Source of the DNA: a bacterium
GTDB taxonomy: Bacteria; Planctomycetota; UBA1135; GCA-002686595
Assembly (NCBI GenBank): GCA_024228395.1
Contig: JAAETM010000281.1
Span: forward strand, 1 to 56,144
Reading direction: 5' to 3'
Length of the DNA: 56,144 nt
Position numbers and translations under genes: made by a program. The notes below the pieces were generated by a model that had not been told where the DNA came from, searched no databases, and saw nothing but the letters and a program-made list of their open reading frames with translations. Positions 50,925-56,144 of this stretch are shown piece by piece. Position 1 is the stretch's first letter; each line of letters opens with the position of its first letter.

Positions 50925-52267
50925 CGGGCCAGACTCCAATCTCGAGGTTGTTTCATCGTGGGGGTTTCGTCGCGTAGCAGCGGCGAAGGTTTGTACAGGG
51001 GCAGCAGTTGCCCGATCGCTTCCAGCATGCCCGATGCGGGCGTGCCGCGGAACAGGGCCAGGGACGGGCGGGCGGAGATCAGTTGCTCCGACATGGAGCG
51101 TTCCTCGAAGGGGATGTCGCCGACCGTGTCGTCATCGAGATCATAGCCTTGGTAGGTGTCGAAGTCGTTGCCGGTGGTGAGAACCTTGAGGGCGTCGCCA
51201 CGGCCCGCAACCGCCACCAGGGACCAGTTGTTGCGGAACAGGTTGTTCTGGATGCTGATGTTCTTGGGCGGATCGTGGAAGTCCAGGGCCACCGACGAGA
51301 AGTGGAACTCGTTGCTATGCACCTCGATCTTGGTGTCCCTTCCAAAGGGCGAATTGTCGAAGTAGAGCCCGCGTTCGTTGCCCACAAACAGGTTGTTCTT
51401 GATCTCCAGGTCGCTCGACTCTTTCATGCCGAGGCCAATGCCCGCGCTGCCACTCGAATTGGCAAAGATGTTGTTCTCCAGCAGCAAGCGCCGGGAGTAC
51501 ATCGAAAAGAGGCCGACCACGTTGCCCACGTAGGTGTTGCCATGCACCTGGTTGTCGTGGCTGTACATGAGGTGCGTGCCGTAGCGGCTTCCGCGGACTT
51601 CGTTGCCGAAGATGCGGTTGTTGTTCGAATACCAGATGACCATGTCCCGGGCGTTGCGCATGCGGTTGTGGCTGACCTCCGATTCGTTGGTCTCCCAGAT
51701 GCGAATGCCATCGCCGCGCAGGCCCATCGCCTTTTGGCCGGTTCCGACCACCTGGTTGCCGCGCAACGTAATGCGGTGGCTGCGGTTGGCGATGATGCCA
51801 TAGACCGCGCCGCTGATGTTCAGGCCCTCGGCGCGCAGGCCGGTGCCCTGCAGTTCGAGCGCCGCATCGAGCAGGTCGTAGCGCGTGCCGCTACCCCGGA
51901 TCGAAAAGCCGAGGGCGGCGCAGTTCTCGCCGTGCATGCGCACCGTGGTGCCCTCTCCCGATGTGACGATGATGGCGTCTTCGGGGCCCCAAATGGTGAG
52001 CCCGCGCTCGATCAGAATCGGCCCTTGGTATTCACCCGGCGCCAGGAGCAGCGTGCTGCCCTCGGGGGCTTTTTCGAGCATCTCCTGGAGGGAAACACTG
52101 TCTGAAACCTCCAGTCCATTGGTGGGGCGTTCCGGGCGTGGCGGGGACGCGTTCAGGAAATCTTGCGCGGCCGCCTGTGAGTCTCCGGGGATCAGCCAGG
52201 CGATCGCCAATAGGGCGAGCCCCACAATCGGCGAGACCACCAGGAGTTGTTCCGAGCGCAAAAACAT
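50921..52267 (-). CDS. nosD: NosD copper-maturation protein
   Basis: 448 residues from the ATG at 52267. An N-terminal helix (LLVVSPIVGLALLAIAWLIP) serves as signal or anchor. The rest is a right-handed beta-helix of carbohydrate-binding/PbH1 repeats: NRSHRITLRGNQVVG, NESEVSHNRMRNAR, SNNNRIFGNEVRGSRYGTHL, HDNQVHGNTYVGNVV and SSDLEIKNNLFVGNERGLYF. NosD is a periplasmic partner of NosF and NosY for CuZ assembly. The gene lies 70 bases after nosZ. Confidence 0.92.
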   Translation of the reverse strand: MFLRSEQLLVVSPIVGLALLAIAWLIPGDSQAAAQDFLNASPPRPERPTNGLEVSDSVSLQEMLEKAPEGSTLLLAPGEYQGPILIERGLTIWGPEDAIIVTSGEGTTVRMHGENCAALGFSIRGSGTRYDLLDAALELQGTGLRAEGLNISGAVYGIIANRSHRITLRGNQVVGTGQKAMGLRGDGIRIWETNESEVSHNRMRNARDMVIWYSNNNRIFGNEVRGSRYGTHLMYSHDNQVHGNTYVGNVVGLFSMYSRRLLLENNIFANSSGSAGIGLGMKESSDLEIKNNLFVGNERGLYFDNSPFGRDTKIEVHSNEFHFSSVALDFHDPPKNISIQNNLFRNNWSLVAVAGRGDALKVLTTGNDFDTYQGYDLDDDTVGDIPFEERSMSEQLISARPSLALFRGTPASGMLEAIGQLLPLYKPSPLLRDETPTMKQPRDWSLAR

Positions 52268-52337
52268 GGCAAGTAAATGGGGGGCGGGCAGCTTGCGCTG
52301 GTCCGCCCCCCCCTGAGAGAGTCTCACGGAAGGAGGA

Positions 52338-54317
52338 TCACTCCTCGACCAGGAAGTAGCCAGCCATCTCCAGGTGCAGCGCCGAGCAGAACTCGGTGCA
52401 GTACATGGGGAAGACGCCAACGCGGTCGGCAACAAAGGTCATGTTGCTGTGCTCGCCGGGCTCCAGGGAGATGTTCACGTTGTACGAACCAATGCAGAAG
52501 CCGTGGGTCGCGTCGTGGGCCGTTTCGATGTTGGTCATGTGCATATGCACCGTCTCGCCTTTTTTCACGGTGACCGTGTCGGGCTTGAAGTGACTACGCA
52601 CAGCGGTCATGTAGATGTGAACCCCGTCGGCCTTGCGCTCGATGCGCTCCTCGCCAGCCTTGACCGCGAAGGGGTCGATGCTGTCGGTGAGCGGGTCGGT
52701 TCCAAGGGGATAGGACTCTTCGGGATGCAGCTTGTCGGCCTTGATCATCTGAGCGTAGTGGGGCTCACCAAGGGGCAGGGGCATGTCATACAGAAGCTGC
52801 ATGCTCTCGCCGGAAACGTCCACGAGCTGGAAGTTCTGGGGCAGCAGGGGACCGACAGCTTGGAAGCGGTCGAGGGCCCATTTGTTCATGGCGACCACGT
52901 ACTTACCATCGGGGCTAACGGTGTCACCCTCGGCGGCCATCAGGTGACCGATGTTGTAGTGCACGGGAAGCTTCTCAACGACCTTGAGGTCCTTGAGGGA
53001 CCACTTGGCCACGACGGTTTCGATGAACACCGAGGTGTAGGCGAAGCCGTCAGCATCGAACTGGGTGTGTAAGGGGCCGAGGCCGATCTCGACCTGTCCT
53101 CGAATCGATTTCTCGAAGTCCAGGATCGGGATACCGAAGGTGTCGTTGCCGACGAAATCCTTGGCGTCGATCAGGCCTTTGATCTTCTCCCAGTTGTAGA
53201 CCGTAGCGTGGGTGTCCAGCTTGCCGGAGACTACGATTTCCTTGCCGTCGGGGGTCACGTCGCAGCCGTGGGGGCTCTTGGGCTCGGGAACCTCAAAGAG
53301 CAGGTCGTTGGCGACGGCGGTCTCGATCGAGATCACGGGCATGCCCGCGATGATGGAGGTGTTGGCCGGGTTTGCGGCGAGTTCAGCGGCCTTCTTCCAG
53401 TTGATGATCGACAGGTAGTCCATGTCGTTCTGGGAGGCACCGGACTCCATGGGCGGTTCCCCTTCCATGTTGCCGCCGACAGCCATTTCGGTGTTGAACG
53501 AGTTCACGAACATCCAGCCGTCGGTTGCGAGCTTGCCCGAGTCGGACAGGTCCTGCATGTAGGGCGGCAGCTCCATGGCGAAGGACTTGCTCTTGTCGAT
53601 GCGACCGATGCTGCGATCGAACTTCCAGAAGATCATCGCGCCGCGGTAGGTCGACTGGAACTCGGAGATCGGGGCGTAGGCGCCTGCGAAGGGAGCGGGG
53701 TACTGGGAGCCCTCGAGCACGTATTCGGTGTCGGGGGTCACGAAGCAACCGCCGTGGTCACTTTCGATCAGGCCCGATTGAACGATTTGCTTGGTGGCGA
53801 AGTCCTTGAGGTCGATGACCGCGATGCGGGCATTGGCTTTGTCGTTGACGAACAGGTACTCGCCGTCGTAATCGCCAGCGGTTTCGGAGAGGGCAGGGTG
53901 GTGCACGTCGCCCCAGCTCAGGTCCTCGCCTTCCAGGTTGCCACTCTTGATCAGATCGGAGGTCTGGTCACCGTAGCCGTAACCTTGCCACGGCTCAGGG
54001 CCGAAGACGGCGATGTATTTGAGGATGCGCATGCTGGGCACGCCGATCGTGATGACGTTGCCGCCGTGTCCGCCCGAAGCGAAGATCACATATTCGTCCT
54101 TTTTGCCGGAGGGCATGTACGTTTTGAGCGCGGCCGTGACGTCGGCCTCACTGAGGCCGCGGGCGCTCATCAGCTCCTGCACGCTAGAGCCAGAAGTAGA
54201 GCCAGAAGTATTGCTGGGGGTGGGGTTGCCTCCACCACAAGAGGTGAAGCCAAGGCCGAGAAGCGCGAGGCTTCCGCAGGCAGTGGCCAAAGTAGCGCGG
54301 GTGATTACCTGATTCAT
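52338..54317 (-). CDS. nosZ: Nitrous-oxide reductase, clade II (Sec/lipoprotein type)
   Basis: 659 residues. The signal ends in the lipobox LGFTSC (Cys27) and has no twin arginine, so export is by Sec, as in clade II NosZ. Beta-propeller histidines of the CuZ site are visible: His84 (GGHGG), His139/His140 (DVHHPALSE), and the His in SPHGCDVTPDG, GPLHTQFD and YNIGHLMAAEGD. The C-terminal cupredoxin has the CuA motif CTEFCSALHLEM (Cys640, Cys644, His648, Met651). The enzyme reduces N2O to N2 in the periplasm. First gene of the operon, with an FNR-type palindrome just upstream. No nosR or nosX is present. Confidence 0.97.
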   Translation of the reverse strand: MNQVITRATLATACGSLALLGLGFTSCGGGNPTPSNTSGSTSGSSVQELMSARGLSEADVTAALKTYMPSGKKDEYVIFASGGHGGNVITIGVPSMRILKYIAVFGPEPWQGYGYGDQTSDLIKSGNLEGEDLSWGDVHHPALSETAGDYDGEYLFVNDKANARIAVIDLKDFATKQIVQSGLIESDHGGCFVTPDTEYVLEGSQYPAPFAGAYAPISEFQSTYRGAMIFWKFDRSIGRIDKSKSFAMELPPYMQDLSDSGKLATDGWMFVNSFNTEMAVGGNMEGEPPMESGASQNDMDYLSIINWKKAAELAANPANTSIIAGMPVISIETAVANDLLFEVPEPKSPHGCDVTPDGKEIVVSGKLDTHATVYNWEKIKGLIDAKDFVGNDTFGIPILDFEKSIRGQVEIGLGPLHTQFDADGFAYTSVFIETVVAKWSLKDLKVVEKLPVHYNIGHLMAAEGDTVSPDGKYVVAMNKWALDRFQAVGPLLPQNFQLVDVSGESMQLLYDMPLPLGEPHYAQMIKADKLHPEESYPLGTDPLTDSIDPFAVKAGEERIERKADGVHIYMTAVRSHFKPDTVTVKKGETVHMHMTNIETAHDATHGFCIGSYNVNISLEPGEHSNMTFVADRVGVFPMYCTEFCSALHLEMAGYFLVEE

Positions 54318-54887
54318 GACAATCGTTTGGTTTGCCTTTCTGCGCGTATTTTGACGCGCTTCAAAGGACGGTTAGGGGGGGCAGCCGTGGACCGGACATG
54401 AAACGCCCATACATCGTCCACGATACTCGGTGAAAAGCTTACCTTTTGGGTAGCTTCAGCGATAGGAAACAAGGCCCATGGGTTTGACAATCGGCCTGTT
54501 CTTGAGATTAGGTAAGCAAGGTCCTCCCTACGGTGAGACGAGGATGGCCCGCCCTCAATTACGGGCTTTCTAGGGGGTCGCTCCCCGACAGGTGCAGGGC
54601 CCAACCGGCCCTGGTTTTTTCCACCGGGGGCCCGCTTACTTGCCCATGGAATTTGGGGTCAGCGCTGGATCGGGGGGACGTGGGTGGGGGGCGGATGGGC
54701 GCCCTTCGGGTAGTTGCTGACGTATCGAGCGCAAGGGCGCCCCGCCCGTCAGGGAGCATCAAAGGGGCGGAATGGGCTTTGGGGTCTGCGCGCCTTCGAT
54801 GCGATTTCCCCCAGGAGTCCCCTCAAGGGCAGCGTTCCTCGATTTTGCCCTAGTTCGCTGGCTCCTGACCGCATACCTTGTGGCCAC
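54318..54887. other. Long upstream region of nosZ
   Basis: These 570 bases hold no convincing gene; open frames here are Arg/Pro/Gly-rich shadows. Beside the FNR-type palindrome there is an imperfect hairpin AAGC-t-TACC / GGTA-GCTT (54435-54456) and GCCCG...CGGGC followed by TTTCT around 54550-54575. The right end carries the presumed promoter of tRNA-Arg. Confidence 0.45.
54350..54365 (-). promoter_or_regulatory. FNR/DNR-type palindrome upstream of nosZ
   Basis: TTTGA-CGCGCT-TCAAA (54350-54365) contains the FNR/CRP-family consensus half-sites TTGA-N6-TCAA without a mismatch. Its centre is about 40 bases before the nosZ ATG. This fits control of the nos operon by an FNR, DNR or NNR-type regulator responding to low O2 or NO. 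At -41.5 the transcript would start almost at the ATG; otherwise the site may be placed differently relative to the promoter. The regulator gene is not in the window. Confidence 0.62.
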
Positions 54888-54964
54888 GCGCCCGTAGCTC
54901 AGCTGGATAGAGCACCGCACTTCTAATGCGACGGCCACAGGTTCGAATCCTGTCGGGCGTACCA
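54888..54964 (+). tRNA. tRNA-Arg (anticodon UCU)
   Basis: A full cloverleaf of 77 bases including encoded CCA. The acceptor GCGCCCG pairs with CGGGCGT; the D arm is GCTC...GAGC; the anticodon arm CCGCA-CTTCTAA-TGCGA reads TCT at 34-36 (one mismatch at 27-43); the T arm is ACAGG-TTCGAAT-CCTGT; the discriminator is A. It decodes AGA/AGG. In bacteria the U34 of this tRNA is an MnmEG target. Confidence 0.96.
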
Positions 54965-54981
54965 CCCCAAACCCTGGCCCG

Positions 54982-55749
54982 CTACCTGTCCAGCAAGAAG
55001 CGCAGCTTGTACCAGGCCATGCCCACCCATTCGTGGCTGGCCCAATAAGTATCATTCAGCGCCCGGGTCGAAGGCTTGAAGGACCCCATCCGCAACCGTG
55101 GGGGTGGCCGGAATGCGGTTGGTGCAGGCAACACATGCAAGCCAGCCTGCTCAAAGCTAAGCCTGGCCCGTGGCATGTGCCAGGCCGTCGTGACGAGCGC
55201 AACCCGCTCGATCCCCTGGGACTTCAGCAAATCCGCCGACAGCCGGGCATTTTCGATCGTGTCCCGCGCACTGTCCTCGACCCACGCACCCGGCAGCCCA
55301 AAGTCCGATTCCAGGCAGGCCGCCATCGCTTCGCCACCGCTCACATCATCCAGGCGCTGCTCCCCAGCCGTCACCAGAACCGGCAGTCCATTTTCCCGGG
55401 CTAGATGCGCCCCGTAGCGCAGTCGTTGCAGGGTCAACGCCCCAACCCGACCTTTATCAAATTCGGGCGCATAGGGCAAAAAGTCCCCGCCCAGAATGAC
55501 CACCGCACCCACATCCCCGGGCAGGGGGCCCCTCAGGGGGGGCACTTGCTGCAAGGTCCCGATGGCATGGGAGGACAGATAGGGGATGCTGGACAGGAGC
55601 AAAAGTGTCCCCGCCCCTATTTTTAGCCCCTTGCTCAAGCGCGGCCAGCGCCCCTGGGCCAATCGCCCAATGCACCACATGGAGAAGAACAAACCCGGAG
55701 GCAGCAGGGCCGTGACCAGTATGATTTTTAGGTAGACCAAAATGTGCAA
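54982..55749 (-). CDS. YdcF/SanA-like DUF218 protein
   Basis: About 255 residues, with two N-terminal membrane helices (VYLKIILVTALLPPGLFFSM and IGAGTLLLLSSIPYLSS) and a DUF218 domain: VGAVVILGGDFLPY, LQRLRYGAHLARENGLPVLV, EDSARDTIENARLSADLL and VALVTTAWHMPRARLSFEQA. ElyC, SanA and YdcF proteins of this family act in envelope integrity. I set the start near TTG 55749, because the longest frame (ATG 55887) runs through a truncated tRNA and gives the WVRVPSPR artefact. The exact start is uncertain. It converges on tRNA-Arg, ending 17 bases from it. Confidence 0.82.
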   Translation of the reverse strand: MHILVYLKIILVTALLPPGLFFSMWCIGRLAQGRWPRLSKGLKIGAGTLLLLSSIPYLSSHAIGTLQQVPPLRGPLPGDVGAVVILGGDFLPYAPEFDKGRVGALTLQRLRYGAHLARENGLPVLVTAGEQRLDDVSGGEAMAACLESDFGLPGAWVEDSARDTIENARLSADLLKSQGIERVALVTTAWHMPRARLSFEQAGLHVLPAPTAFRPPPRLRMGSFKPSTRALNDTYWASHEWVGMAWYKLRFLLDR

Positions 55750-55821
55750 TGGGGGCTGTTGGGGCCCTTCAGGCCCCAAAACGGCCGCGCACCCTGGCCC
55801 AGCCTGCCAACGGCCGCAGGG

Positions 55822-55871
55822 TGGTCGGGGAGATGGGACTCGAACCCACGACTCGTAACTCCCAAAGCTGC
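55822..55871 (-). tRNA. 3' half of a tRNA-Pro (UGG) gene, 5' half missing
   Basis: On the minus strand: anticodon loop TTTGGGA (UGG, with U33 and G37, as in tRNA-Pro), an imperfect anticodon stem GCAGC/GTTAC, T arm GTGGG-TTCGAGT-CCCAT, 3' acceptor CTCCCCG, then ACCA. The last 50 positions of a tRNA-Pro are intact in spacing, but no D arm or matching CGGGGAG acceptor lies upstream. Such 3' fragments typically arise as attachment-site copies left by integrative elements in tRNA genes. It is not expected to be functional. A hairpin TTGGGGCC/GGCCCCAA lies at 55759-55779. Confidence 0.65.
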
Positions 55872-55931
55872 TCCACATGGGGTGCAAAGTGGCCTAACGG
55901 GGTCGCAAACGCGGTTTTGGGGAGGAGATTG

Positions 55932-56144
55932 GTGCTCAAGAATGGGGCAATTCTCGGGAAATGGGCCAACTCGCGGGGCAACCCTGGTGAGCCGCCTTGG
56001 ATTTCTGAGCTGGCATTCTACACCTTTCAGTGGTTTTGGCTATTCCTAGCCATGGGAGTTGGGCTCTACCTATCACACCTCCTGCAAAGTCCAAGGCTCT
56101 CCAACTACAACCCTTGGCCTGAGCGCCTGGGCATTGCAATCACA
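55932..56144 (+). CDS. Membrane protein, N terminus only (cut by window edge)
   Basis: A GTG at 55932, with GGAGGAG 4 bases before it (55921-55927), opens a frame of 71 codons that runs off the window. After a polar N terminus (VLKNGAILGKWANSRGNPGE) comes one clear membrane helix (FYTFQWFWLFLAMGVGLYLS), then a polar stretch with NYNPWPERLG. The strong ribosome site and hydrophobic pattern argue for a real gene. The family cannot be told from this much sequence. It begins directly beside the truncated tRNA-Pro and may be part of inserted DNA. Confidence 0.6.
   Translation, partial: MLKNGAILGKWANSRGNPGEPPWISELAFYTFQWFWLFLAMGVGLYLSHLLQSPRLSNYNPWPERLGIAIT

Noticed and set aside
50043..51146. 367-codon plus-strand frame opposite nosF and the end of nosD
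   Set aside because: Antisense shadow across two well-identified genes.
53208..54401. 397-codon plus-strand frame opposite nosZ
   Set aside because: It is the GC-rich mirror of nosZ: low-complexity Val/Gly/His/Asp content, no signal or domain, while the minus frame has every NosZ motif.
54533..54853. 106-codon frame between nosZ and tRNA-Arg
   Set aside because: No ribosome site, no domain, Arg/Pro/Gly-rich composition typical of noncoding GC-rich DNA.
55744..55887. N-terminal extension of the DUF218 protein through the tRNA fragment
   Set aside because: The translated WVRVPSPR-type string is a known artefact of reading through tRNA T arms.

Overview
The window comes from a GC-rich bacterial chromosome. 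Most likely it is a planctomycete (Planctomycetota). Supporting this are: large secreted proteins carrying HEAT, TPR, VWA or FG-GAP domains; a secreted FG-GAP protein with a Cys/Gly-rich C-terminal domain of the kind I associate with marine planctomycetes; a SET-domain protein; leaders with few Shine-Dalgarno sequences; and a GldA/F/G-DUF4340 export cluster. The phylum is inferred from protein style, not from a marker tree. There are no rRNA genes, CRISPR arrays, insertion sequences or integrases. One intact tRNA gene and one truncated tRNA are present.

Left part (1-10.4 kb). A truncated secreted P-domain protein is followed by a three-gene minus-strand operon: an OlsB-type N-acyltransferase, an OlsA/PlsC-type O-acyltransferase, and an 874-residue fusion of an alpha/beta hydrolase, a DedA membrane protein and an ATP-grasp ligase. 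This looks like an aminolipid (ornithine-lipid-like) pathway with an unusual tailoring or transport module. Next come an outer-membrane beta-barrel, a HEAT/TPR secreted protein and mnmG.

Centre (10.4-29 kb). A GntR/YtrA repressor with a visible operator-promoter drives a two-component ABC exporter. After it lie elbB, a DUF438-hemerythrin-PAS sensor, cysS, rpmB, a metal permease plus ZIP pair, a SET-domain methyltransferase, a TIGR03013-type sugar transferase, yraN, yajC, mnmA, a twin-VWA membrane protein, and two related HEAT proteins separated by a TPR protein.

Centre-right (29-47 kb). Here are a 1235-residue secreted metallopeptidase/LamG/thioredoxin-like protein, a SnoaL-like lipoprotein, a MOP-superfamily (ANKH-like) transporter, the gldA-gldF-gldG-DUF4340 operon, the FG-GAP protein, topA with a lysine-rich tail, a DNA adenine methyltransferase broken by two compensating frameshifts, and a fasciclin lipoprotein.

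Right part (47-56 kb). A compact nitrous-oxide reductase operon runs on the minus strand: nosZ (clade II, Sec/lipoprotein type), nosD, nosF, nosL, nosY, a conserved nos-associated membrane protein and a c-type cytochrome lipoprotein. A perfect FNR/DNR-type palindrome lies just upstream of nosZ. The cell can therefore probably respire N2O, with expression tied to low oxygen or NO. Beyond it are tRNA-Arg(UCU), a YdcF/SanA-like protein, the 3' half of a tRNA-Pro gene (a possible integration scar) and the start of a membrane protein cut by the window edge.

Functional links: MnmA, MnmG and tRNA-Arg(UCU) belong to the same wobble-uridine modification pathway. NosZ, its copper-loading and maturation partners, and the cytochrome form one periplasmic respiratory module.
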